In this document: piece by piece, positions 50,977-58,505 of the stretch
How the letters are laid out: each line of letters begins with the position of its first letter
How positions within the stretch are numbered: the stretch's first letter is position 1
Assembly (NCBI GenBank): GCA_018267365.1
Contig: JAFDYQ010000001.1
Location: 186,001-250,000, forward strand
Length of the DNA stretch: 64,000 nt
Source of the DNA: Bacteroidota bacterium
GTDB lineage: Bacteria; Bacteroidota; Bacteroidia; Chitinophagales; LD1
Direction: 5' to 3'
The notes under the pieces: model-generated
Seen by the model: the letters and a program-made list of their open reading frames with translations, nothing else
Told to the model about the DNA's origin: nothing
The model's database searches: none
Translations under genes and position numbers: made by a program

Positions 50977-52013
50977 ATTTTAGTATTTCCGTCTTGAGAT
51001 TTATAAAAGCAAAACTTGAATGATCCACAATTTTCCATCGATTTAAAAGCTTTTGAACGAGATCCTCCATCTATCTTATCAGTTGGCCGCAAAAAATCAC
51101 CAATCAATATATGGTAGCCTAATACTCTACCTTTGTCTGTGATAATTGTAATTCCGTCGTGATTTATCATCGCTTTTAGAAGTGATGCGTGAGCTTTTAA
51201 ATTTACAGAAGATTCATTGCTTTTATTTAACTCAGCCTCTTTGACTAAAAATTCGAAATCTATAGGAGATTGAAGATAAATTCCACCATTAGAAATGATT
51301 GTACGCTTTAATGTCTCTATAGATTCATCTTTATCTTCGACTACTCCTATTAGATTGCCATGGCCGGTCTTTAAGGCATCATCAATAACTTTTTCAAATA
51401 GCGTTTTTACATTAATCCTAAATTTTTCGTCTATTCCTGAAGTAATTATCTCAGATAAAACTTTCACCTCATTATGTTTAAATTCTCTTGGGATGTTTAA
51501 ACTAAGGGAAACTATTAAGCGGTTTTTTAACCCTGATAACTCAACTGTTTTTTGACCGATATTACGTATATACGCTATGGTGCTACCATTAATACTATCT
51601 ATTTTAAGATCCCCGACAGTTTGATTATAGATAGATGGACTTGTTTCTGATATTTCTGCGCTTGCAATTCCGTACTTTATTTTTTGATCTCTAGCCTCAA
51701 TAAATATTATCCAACCGTTTGAGGCCAAAGGGGCACATAGTTTTATTGCACTCTTAAATTCAGCAATTTCTAGGTTAGCCTCTTTTATTACTATTTCCTT
51801 GTTAGGGATAGTTTTAAAAAAATCTAGATTATTTGTGATGAGTACTTCTGGAAAAAGCGCATTACCCTCCTCGTGGTAGTCTGAAATGAGATTTATAACC
51901 TCTAATATACCGGACTTAGTAATCTCGTCTTTTATAAAACCTTCTTCATATAGGAAGTTACCGATCGAGTCTATAAGGTTGTCTCTTAAAGAGGCTATAC
52001 GCGTTCCTGACAT
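50961..52013 (-). CDS. DisA_N/diadenylate-cyclase-like protein with degenerate catalytic motif
   Basis: This 350-residue protein (ATG 52013; a TTG nine bases upstream is also open) has a C-terminal region from about residue 205 to 348 that resembles the DAC domain that makes cyclic di-AMP. HGNLIGVVED, GIYLQSPIDFEFLVKEAE, then HDGITIITDKGRVLGYHILIGD and GGSRSKAF correspond to the DAC order, with DGA becoming DGI (Asp286) and the GTRHRAA box becoming GGSRSKAF (from 316). Some catalytic residues are therefore changed, so it may make a different product or only bind nucleotide. The N-terminal 200 residues form an unknown, sensor-like beta/alpha domain. It overlaps the partner gene by 16 bases. 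Both are visibly more A+T-rich than radA and Nudix on each side. Confidence 0.65.
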   Translation of the reverse strand: MSGTRIASLRDNLIDSIGNFLYEEGFIKDEITKSGILEVINLISDYHEEGNALFPEVLITNNLDFFKTIPNKEIVIKEANLEIAEFKSAIKLCAPLASNGWIIFIEARDQKIKYGIASAEISETSPSIYNQTVGDLKIDSINGSTIAYIRNIGQKTVELSGLKNRLIVSLSLNIPREFKHNEVKVLSEIITSGIDEKFRINVKTLFEKVIDDALKTGHGNLIGVVEDKDESIETLKRTIISNGGIYLQSPIDFEFLVKEAELNKSNESSVNLKAHASLLKAMINHDGITIITDKGRVLGYHILIGDFLRPTDKIDGGSRSKAFKSMENCGSFKFCFYKSQDGNTKIWERK

Positions 52014-52097
52014 AGTCTTCAACCGTTTATATTATAAGTGCAATACTTCTGTAATTATTATATGACGAAACTACTTTAACTAAATTGCATTTTACTT

Positions 52098-52619
52098 TTA
52101 CCTTTTCTCCACCTTATCAAATATCCGCTGCATCACATTGGCAGTGTATGACTCGGTCTCCATGTAGTCTACAAAATGGCCATAATCTATCATCTCGTGC
52201 AGATCCATGACGTTGACGTATTTCACTGCGTCTACAGCATCTTCCAATTTCATGGTAGCGAGTGTAGCATTTGTCTTTGCTACATAGATGTCAGTGAAGG
52301 CACTCTTGCGTGTGACGCGTGATATGAACTTGAGGTCTGATGGCTGGAGGGTGATGCCCAGCTCTTCCTGCACCTCTCTGAGGGCGCCTGTCTTGCTGTC
52401 CTCACCGCTGATCACGGAGCCTCCGGTGGTGGCCCATTTGCCCGGCATCCAGAAGACGTGTGGCGCGCGCTTCTGGATCAGTACTTCGCCCTTATCATTG
52501 TAGAGCCAGATGTGTACTACCACATGGTATTTGCCGGCAGGCAGTATATCGTCTGTCCGCTCCAGCACCTCACCGGTTGGTTTGCCGGCGGCATCATAGA
52601 TGTCCCAAAGTTCTGTCAT
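52098..52619 (-). CDS. Nudix hydrolase
   Basis: This 173-residue protein has a Nudix box, GGSVISGEDSKTGALREVQEELGI, that fits Gx5Ex7REUxEExGU. Its opening (ELWDIYDAAGKPTGEVLERTDDILPAGKYHVVVHIWLYNDKGEVLIQKR) is like the IPP-isomerase-type Nudix proteins, which hydrolyse small diphosphate compounds. The exact substrate is unknown. The start shares one base with the upstream gene's stop, so it is coupled to the IPExxxVDY gene. Confidence 0.93.
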   Translation of the reverse strand: MTELWDIYDAAGKPTGEVLERTDDILPAGKYHVVVHIWLYNDKGEVLIQKRAPHVFWMPGKWATTGGSVISGEDSKTGALREVQEELGITLQPSDLKFISRVTRKSAFTDIYVAKTNATLATMKLEDAVDAVKYVNVMDLHEMIDYGHFVDYMETESYTANVMQRIFDKVEKR

Positions 52620-53083
52620 TATTTTCCTTTACGTTTTACTTCTATTTCCGGCTTCTCTACCGGCTCCTCATAGCCCAGGCGGGCGTAGTTCTTCAGCGTC
52701 TTGACCGTGATCTCAGAGGCGGCGAGCACAGCATCTATCTGCTTGATCTTTTTCAGCAGGTCTTTGGTGCCTTTATACTCCGCCTCCATCTTGAGCAGGT
52801 AGTCAAAGTTGCCCGCCTCGGGCAGCAGCAGCTCACCCATATTCTTATTAGCGAAAAGCAGGAAGGCCGTGTTGGTCAGGTGGTGTGTGGCCTTGAATAC
52901 GCTGAGCGACATCTTGAGCGAGCGCTCCTTGAGCTCGACCTCATGATTGGGCAGGCGGATGATCTCCCAGTCCAGCGCCTCGCTGAGCATATAGCACAGG
53001 CGGTAGTCGCGCTCAGGGGTGGCTATGCCTATGAGCTTGAAATTGCGATCGGGCTCTGATGTGATCTTGCGGTCTGCGGCCAT
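52619..53083 (-). CDS. IPExxxVDY-family protein
   Basis: This 154-residue protein matches a small Bacteroidota family named from a C-terminal motif, here seen in diverged form as LLLPEAGNFDYLLKME. The N-terminal part (NFKLIGIATPERDYRLCYMLSEALDWEIIRL) is also typical. Function is unknown. Start 53083 is placed four bases after a TATCTTCG box (53095-53088, minus strand). The stop overlaps the Nudix start. Confidence 0.85.
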   Translation of the reverse strand: MAADRKITSEPDRNFKLIGIATPERDYRLCYMLSEALDWEIIRLPNHEVELKERSLKMSLSVFKATHHLTNTAFLLFANKNMGELLLPEAGNFDYLLKMEAEYKGTKDLLKKIKQIDAVLAASEITVKTLKNYARLGYEEPVEKPEIEVKRKGK

Positions 53084-53099
53084 TGGGCGAAGATAGATA

Positions 53100-53132
53100 A
53101 AAGACCACGGACGACTGACCATAGACCACAGT
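53100..53132. repeat. Degenerate GACCAY-rich short repeat
   Basis: The stretch contains AGACCACGGACGACTGACCATAGACCACAG-like units of GACCAC/GACCAT. It is a low-complexity element of the kind that recurs between genes of this group. It stands 17 bases upstream of the IPExxxVDY start. Confidence 0.4.
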
Positions 53133-53231
53133 AATGCAAACCCATCTTTACACCATGACAGTCCTGAAAAGGACTGATAATAATCATATAATGCTTCGTT
53201 CGCTGACTTTAGACAGAGGCTATTGACTGAC

Positions 53232-53259
53232 TTTTGACCCTGTCAAAAAGGGGTCAAAA
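53232..53259. repeat. Inverted repeat upstream of acpP
   Basis: TTTTGACCC (53232-53240) and GGGTCAAAA (53251-53259) are exact reverse complements with a ten-base loop. A smaller hairpin AGTCCT/AGGACT is at 53159-53174 and ACTGA/TCAGT at 53273-53285. They lie before the -33 element of acpP; no T-run follows, so they could be operators and not terminators. Confidence 0.45.
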
Positions 53260-53300
53260 TACCCCAAAAAATACTGACTATCAGTGAGTTCAAAATTAAC

Positions 53301-53330
53301 TTGTCTAATATGGGTTTTATTGTATTTTTG
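53301..53330 (+). promoter_or_regulatory. acpP-fabF promoter
   Basis: TTG (53301-53303), a 19-base spacer and TATTTTTG (53323-53330) make an exact consensus promoter 26 bases before acpP. Confidence 0.75.
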
Positions 53331-53356
53331 CTGCTCAAAATCTAACCAAACTAAAC

Positions 53357-53596
53357 ATGGCAACAATAGCTGAAAGGGTAAAAAAGATAATCGTAGATAA
53401 ACTGGGTGTAGAAGAAAGCCAGGTCACAAACGAGGCCAGCTTTACCACAGACCTGGGTGCGGACTCCCTCGATACAGTAGAGCTGATCATGGAGTTTGAG
53501 AAGGAGTTTAATATCTCTATACCTGATGAGCAGGCTGAGACTATCACTACCGTAGGCCAGGCTATAGCCTACCTCGAGAAGACGGCTACTGCCTAA
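53357..53596 (+). CDS. acpP: Acyl carrier protein
   Basis: AcpP carries growing fatty acyl chains on a phosphopantetheine arm. The 79-residue acidic helical protein has the attachment site [12 protein letters not shown], with the modified serine at residue 37, and the opening [22 protein letters not shown]. It is complete. fabF follows after 15 bases, the normal gene order. Confidence 0.97.
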   Translation: MATIAERVKKIIVDKLGVEESQVTNEASFTTDLGADSLDTVELIMEFEKEFNISIPDEQAETITTVGQAIAYLEKTATA

Positions 53597-53611
53597 TAAA
53601 TACCACTTTAC

Positions 53612-54865
53612 ATGACGCTCAGGAGAGTAGTAGTCACCGGACTGGGAGCCCTGACTCCTATAGGTCTTGACGTTCCGACGTACTGGGACGGACTGGTGAA
53701 TGGTGTAAGCGGCTGCGCTACCATTACCAACCTGGATATCACTAAGCTTAAGACCAAGATCGCGTGTCAGCTGAAGGGCTTTGACATCAGTAAGCATATG
53801 GACCGCAAGGAGGCCAAGAGGCAAGACCTCTTCTCCCAGTATGCCATGGTAGCTGCTACAGAGGCTATGGCAGACGCAGCTATAGATCTGGAGAAGATAG
53901 ACAAGTACCGCGCCGGTGTGATCTGGTCATCCGGTATCGGTGGACTCAGTGTATTTGAAGAGGAGGTGACGGCTTTTGCTAAAGGGGACGGCACGCCAAG
54001 GTTCAACCCATTCTTTATCCCAAAGATGATAGCAGATATCGCCGCCGGCCATATCTCTATGAAGTACGGCCTCTGCGGGCCTAACTATGCCGCAGTGGCT
54101 GCCTGTGCTTCCTCCACCATCTCTCTGATTGACGCATTCAACTTCATCCGCCTCAATAAAGCCGACATCATGGTGGCTGGTGGCTCCGAGGCTGCTGTAA
54201 CCTACAGCGGTATCGGTGGCTTCTCATCTATGAAGGCCATGAGCGAGCGCAACGATGATCCGGCTACTGCCTCACGCCCGTATGACAAGGACCGTGATGG
54301 CTTCGTACTGGGTGAAGGTGCCGGCGCAGTGATACTGGAGTCTCTGGACCATGCGCTGGCGCGTGGCGCCAAGATCTACTGCGAGCTGGCAGGTGGTGCG
54401 CTCACAGCAGATGCCTATCACCTCACTGCTCCACATCCGGAGGGACTGGGCGTGATAAAGGTGATGGAGTTTGCGCTGCAGGATGCGGAGATGACGGCTG
54501 ATCAGATAGACTATGTCAATACGCACGGCACCTCTACGCCGCTAGGCGATGTGGCTGAACTGAAGGCCATAGAGAAGGTCTTTGGTGAGCAGGCATACAA
54601 GATGAACATCAGCAGTACCAAGTCTATGACGGGCCACCTGCTGGGGGCTGCCGGCGCCATAGAGGCCATAGCTGCTATCCTGGCTATCAAGAATGGCATC
54701 GTACCACCTACGATCAATAACTTCACTCCAGATCCGGAGATCGATCCGCGCCTCAACCTCACCTTCAACAAGGCTCAGCACCGCACCGTTCGTGCCGCTG
54801 TGTCCAACACGTTCGGCTTTGGCGGGCACAATGCGGCGGCCATCTTCAGGAAGTACGAAGGGTAG
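53612..54865 (+). CDS. fabF: 3-oxoacyl-ACP synthase II (FabF)
   Basis: FabF elongates acyl-ACP with malonyl-ACP. The 417-residue protein has the condensing-enzyme triad: Cys in AVAACASSTISLIDAF, His in VNTHGTSTPLGD and His in STKSMTGHLLGAAGA, with the opening RRVVVTGLGALTPIG and the late NTFGFGGHNAA. It follows acpP in one operon. Usually rnc comes next in this order, but here a short G-rich stretch and a type IX protein follow, so the rnc link is broken or elsewhere. Confidence 0.98.
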   Translation: MTLRRVVVTGLGALTPIGLDVPTYWDGLVNGVSGCATITNLDITKLKTKIACQLKGFDISKHMDRKEAKRQDLFSQYAMVAATEAMADAAIDLEKIDKYRAGVIWSSGIGGLSVFEEEVTAFAKGDGTPRFNPFFIPKMIADIAAGHISMKYGLCGPNYAAVAACASSTISLIDAFNFIRLNKADIMVAGGSEAAVTYSGIGGFSSMKAMSERNDDPATASRPYDKDRDGFVLGEGAGAVILESLDHALARGAKIYCELAGGALTADAYHLTAPHPEGLGVIKVMEFALQDAEMTADQIDYVNTHGTSTPLGDVAELKAIEKVFGEQAYKMNISSTKSMTGHLLGAAGAIEAIAAILAIKNGIVPPTINNFTPDPEIDPRLNLTFNKAQHRTVRAAVSNTFGFGGHNAAAIFRKYEG

Positions 54866-54870
54866 CCCAA

Positions 54871-54900
54871 GGGACGACGGGACGGGTGACGAGGGCCGCT
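54871..54900. repeat. Degenerate GGGACGA-type short repeat
   Basis: The bases after fabF contain repeated GGGACGACGGGACGGG and GACGAGGG units, like the purine-rich spacers at 22060-22130. The remainder of the 221-base gap to 55087 has nothing else recognised. Confidence 0.4.
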
Positions 54901-55086
54901 GTCCGGGGTCTGCTCCCTTTCCTATCAAGTGTTTCAACTATTGAGTTATTGCTGTGACGGGCTTTGCATGAGAGGTACAAGCACCCTTATCGAACATACT
55001 GTGCCAACTGTAACTATATGTTCGACAAGCTTTGTAGTGAGATGCTAAAGAGATTTTTCATAGATTTAAAACTTATTACCGAAAGT

Positions 55087-57327
55087 ATGAAGACTAAATA
55101 TCTATTGTTGTGCCTACTCCTCGTCCGATTTACATCTCTATTCTCACAATTATCTACTCCTGATGGCGATAGCACAATGGCCTCTGTACCGCTAATAGTG
55201 GGTGGTGTATCAGGACACGCAGGACTCACCGTTGGAGGATGGTATATTGCAAGAGATGGACATGCTCCCGATGTAGTACATAAACCAAGGAATGTGCCTT
55301 ATGTTTTGAAGGGCAGGCAGGGGCATCCTGATCAGTTCTTTCAGATATGGGGCTATACATATAGCCTGATGCAGGTAACATCAAACAGCGGAGTTTGGAG
55401 TGCAAATACTGTATACACGGATAGCGTAATCATAGGAAACTCTGCTATTAGCTATAATAATTTTTGTGCGTCGAAAGATCTATATGCTATTGGCAATTTC
55501 GGTTTTCGCACCTATCTCATCACCAAAAGCGATACATCCGCAGTATGGAGGCTCGACTCAGCAGGACTACCCGATCCCTTTAGTGGTAGAGATATAGCCC
55601 TAGATAGCTCTGGTGGTGTATATATTGCAGGTCCTGGCTTGGGAATGTATTACAGGGCACCTCAATCTTCGCGATACAGCCGAATCACCAATCTGGCACC
55701 AACCTATCTGGCCAATCTAAGTATAAATCAACAAGATCGAATAGTAGTTACTGGTACCAGAATTTATATAAGCAGGGATCACGCACATAGCTGGGATAGC
55801 ATTATCAACTTTCCGCCTGGACTGATCCGACAAGATGATTTAGGCTATCTGTATAGTCTCAATTTCGTATACGCCTGGCGAAGCATGGATACCGGGGCAA
55901 CGTGGACCCCGATAAATCAAGATCTTATAATACATGATCCTGATACCCTTCACACGGGTTTTCTCCATAATATAACGGGTCACTCTGTTTTATATGCGGA
56001 GACAGATTGGGGTATCTATCGTAGTTTGGACCATGGTGATCACTGGCTACCGACGGAAAATACCGGCTCATCCCCATTGGGTTACTGGAAATTTCCAAAT
56101 GGAAGGCAGCTGGTAGCAAACAGGTTAGGGCTTTTTGCAAAAAACCCTAATGCAATCGGTTGGACTAAGACCTTTCCTGCCGATTCCTTTACATATCAGC
56201 GCATAGACCGAATACAAGGCGATACTATGGGAAACGTTTATATCGTCTCTCGTCATCTCAATAGTAATGTTGTTTATTCTAGTTCTGATCAAGGCGCCAA
56301 CTGGACGGCAGATACTGTAGGTTTCAGTATATATAGTTCGGCCATTCCTGTTCCGTCTTTCAATTGCTATACGGTGATGGAGAATGGTGATGCTCTGTTT
56401 AGCGAATTTGCCAATTTTAGCGGATCCATGACTCTAGTCACAATTAAAAAATATAAAGGTGGCGGATTTGCAATGGACACCTTAGGAATGGTCCGCCGAG
56501 ACTTTATGCTTTCTAATGGGCCAGTGTATGGCTATGCCAGTGATCACTCCGGTCATTATTATATGGCTGTAGGGCGATCTCTGGGGACCATGCCTCTGTA
56601 TGTGTGGAAACAGTCAAGCGCAGGAGGACTGTGGACAGCTGACACCCTGCCGAGTAATAATGCATTATTCAACATTAGAAAACTTACTGTATTTGACTAT
56701 GACCAAAAACATGGTATAATAGGTTGTGATCCTACAGGTAGCGCACTCTTGAAGGTAAATCAACAGTGGGAGAATATACCGGCACCCCCGATATCTTTGC
56801 TGGGATTTTATAATGGAATAAACTATGTGGCGGCTGACAGTGGAGGTTCGATTTTTGCAGGATTGTACAGGTGGAGGGATTCCAATACGGATTGGATAGG
56901 CGGTGGCGTAGTAGGTAGCCAGGATACTGGGCATAACTGGAGTGCAGTAGCAGGCCTAGATTCCCTTTACGTAGTAGGTATGCAGGCTTTTGGAGATACG
57001 ACATATGTATTGGCTACCTCAGGGCTCTATAAAATGACTTGCGAAGGCAACATTATCGCTCCGACAGGACTGCTGGCAGATAACAATGAATCTCCTAAGC
57101 TTGTATTCTATCCTAATCCCGTGACTTCGACTGTCACGATCCAGGCATCGGCACCGATAGAGTCAGTGGCTGTATATGACCTGCAGGGCGCGGTACTGCA
57201 GCACATAGCAGGTGAACGCAATAGTACTACGATGACATTGTCGCTGGCAAATCTGGCCGCGGGAGTGTATTTCATAGAGGTCAGGAGTGGCAGTACAACG
57301 ACCACCAAACGAATAGGAAAGCTGTAG
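55087..57327 (+). CDS. Type IX secreted protein, BNR/sialidase-like repeats with type A sorting domain
   Basis: This 746-residue protein (ATG 55087) begins with a signal peptide (LLLCLLLVRFTSLFSQ) and has repeated segments of the kind SxDxGxTW (SRDHAHSWDSI, SMDTGATWTPI, SLDHGDHWLPT, SSDQGANWTAD, SQDTGHNWSAV) of BNR/Asp-box beta-propellers. A type A sorting domain closes it (LVFYPNPVTSTVTIQASAPIESVAVYDLQGAVLQ). It is exported by the type IX system and could be a carbohydrate-binding or hydrolytic propeller, but catalytic residues are not evident. The propeller part is more A+T-rich than the sorting domain. A very long hairpin follows the stop. Confidence 0.88.
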   Translation: MKTKYLLLCLLLVRFTSLFSQLSTPDGDSTMASVPLIVGGVSGHAGLTVGGWYIARDGHAPDVVHKPRNVPYVLKGRQGHPDQFFQIWGYTYSLMQVTSNSGVWSANTVYTDSVIIGNSAISYNNFCASKDLYAIGNFGFRTYLITKSDTSAVWRLDSAGLPDPFSGRDIALDSSGGVYIAGPGLGMYYRAPQSSRYSRITNLAPTYLANLSINQQDRIVVTGTRIYISRDHAHSWDSIINFPPGLIRQDDLGYLYSLNFVYAWRSMDTGATWTPINQDLIIHDPDTLHTGFLHNITGHSVLYAETDWGIYRSLDHGDHWLPTENTGSSPLGYWKFPNGRQLVANRLGLFAKNPNAIGWTKTFPADSFTYQRIDRIQGDTMGNVYIVSRHLNSNVVYSSSDQGANWTADTVGFSIYSSAIPVPSFNCYTVMENGDALFSEFANFSGSMTLVTIKKYKGGGFAMDTLGMVRRDFMLSNGPVYGYASDHSGHYYMAVGRSLGTMPLYVWKQSSAGGLWTADTLPSNNALFNIRKLTVFDYDQKHGIIGCDPTGSALLKVNQQWENIPAPPISLLGFYNGINYVAADSGGSIFAGLYRWRDSNTDWIGGGVVGSQDTGHNWSAVAGLDSLYVVGMQAFGDTTYVLATSGLYKMTCEGNIIAPTGLLADNNESPKLVFYPNPVTSTVTIQASAPIESVAVYDLQGAVLQHIAGERNSTTMTLSLANLAAGVYFIEVRSGSTTTTKRIGKL

Positions 57328-57330
57328 ATA

Positions 57331-57387
57331 GTATCATAAATAAAACGGGGATATTTTATATAGATATCCCCGTTTTATTTATGATAC
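57331..57387. terminator. Very long perfect hairpin terminator
   Basis: Bases 57331-57354 and 57364-57387 are exact 24-bp reverse complements around a nine-base loop. It begins three bases after the type IX gene stop. It probably ends transcripts in both directions, though no T-run longer than four follows. The 245-base gap after it to 57633 has nothing else recognised. Confidence 0.75.
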
Positions 57388-57632
57388 AAGCCTTTTGACG
57401 GATATCTGGCGCGGATCTCCTGCCAGTTGCTTTTTCATTTTCTGTGAGTACGGATACTACACGGCCCTGCGCTATGTCGTGACTAACGTTGGCGATAGGT
57501 AACCTGGTTTGCATCTTCATACCATGTTACATTACCACTGATGCGTACTCCCGACTTGCTATTCTTTCGATACCTATCATGGGGGAAATATTAATGCGCT
57601 AGCTTCGTCTATGAGTACAAAAACAGAATATC

Positions 57633-58427
57633 ATGGATCTCCAACTAAAAAATAAGACAGCGCTGGTGAGCGGCTCTACAGCAGGTATAGGCTATGCGAT
57701 AGCGAGGCAACTCCTCGCCGAAGGTGCACAGGTATATATCAATGGTCGCTCGCAGGCGCGTGTGGACGATGCGGTGGCGCGGCTGCAGGCGGAGGTGTCG
57801 GGCGCGGTGGTGAGTGGTGTGGCGGCGGACTTTACCAAGGTGGCGGAGATAGATGCGCTGCTGAAGGCGATACCGAGCGTAGATATACTGGTGAATAATG
57901 TCGGCATCTTTGAGCCGAAGGACTTTGCTGCGATACCGGATGCTGACTGGCTGCGGTTCTATGAGGTGAACGTGCTAAGTGGTGTCCGCCTGTCGCGCCA
58001 CTACTTCCCTCAGATGCTGGCGCAAAACTGGGGCAGAGTGATCTTTATCTCCAGCGAGTCGGCTATCATGATCCCGTCTGAGATGATCCACTATGGTATG
58101 ACGAAGACGGCGCAGCTGTCTATCAGCCGCGGCCTGGCGGAGCTGACAAAGGGTACGAACGTGACGGTGAACTCTGTGCTGCCGGGGCCTACACGCTCAG
58201 AAGGTGTCGGTACCTTTGTAGAAGACCTGGCTAAGAGCCGCGGCATCACGACAGCACAGATGGAGAAAGAGTTTTTTGAAACGGCACGGCCATCCTCGTT
58301 AATAAACAGGTTTGCCAGCGTAGAAGAGATAGCGAATATGGTAGCCTATGTGGCGAGCCCGTTGGCTTCTGCTACTAACGGAGCGTCGCTGCGTGTAGAA
58401 GGAGGATTAGTGCGGTCTATAGTTTAA
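57633..58427 (+). CDS. SDR-family oxidoreductase
   Basis: This 264-residue protein is a short-chain dehydrogenase: GSTAGIGYAIARQLLAEGA (nucleotide loop), NNVGIF, the serine in FISSESAIMI and YGMTK for the catalytic Tyr and Lys, then VNSVLPGPTRSEGV. It ends with NGASLRVEGGLVRSIV, as usual. The substrate is unknown. It is monocistronic and convergent with the TPR lipoprotein gene, with a hairpin between. Confidence 0.93.
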   Translation: MDLQLKNKTALVSGSTAGIGYAIARQLLAEGAQVYINGRSQARVDDAVARLQAEVSGAVVSGVAADFTKVAEIDALLKAIPSVDILVNNVGIFEPKDFAAIPDADWLRFYEVNVLSGVRLSRHYFPQMLAQNWGRVIFISSESAIMIPSEMIHYGMTKTAQLSISRGLAELTKGTNVTVNSVLPGPTRSEGVGTFVEDLAKSRGITTAQMEKEFFETARPSSLINRFASVEEIANMVAYVASPLASATNGASLRVEGGLVRSIV

Positions 58428-58458
58428 AAACAGCCTCCCACGATGGGGTATATACCAC

Positions 58459-58487
58459 AGAAGAGGTGCACGTGATGCGCCTCTTCT
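58459..58487. terminator. Hairpin between convergent SDR and TPR genes
   Basis: AGAAGAGG (58459-58466) and CCTCTTCT (58480-58487) pair and the stem continues inward with a G-U pair to 12 bp. It has no T-run and is therefore a weak terminator candidate. Confidence 0.5.
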
Positions 58488-58505
58488 TGTATCCTGATAA
58501 AGTTA

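Noticed and set aside
50961..52013. CBASS-type CD-NTase cyclase
   Set aside because: No GS-x-D-x-D nucleotidyltransferase motif is present; the layout fits the DAC fold better.
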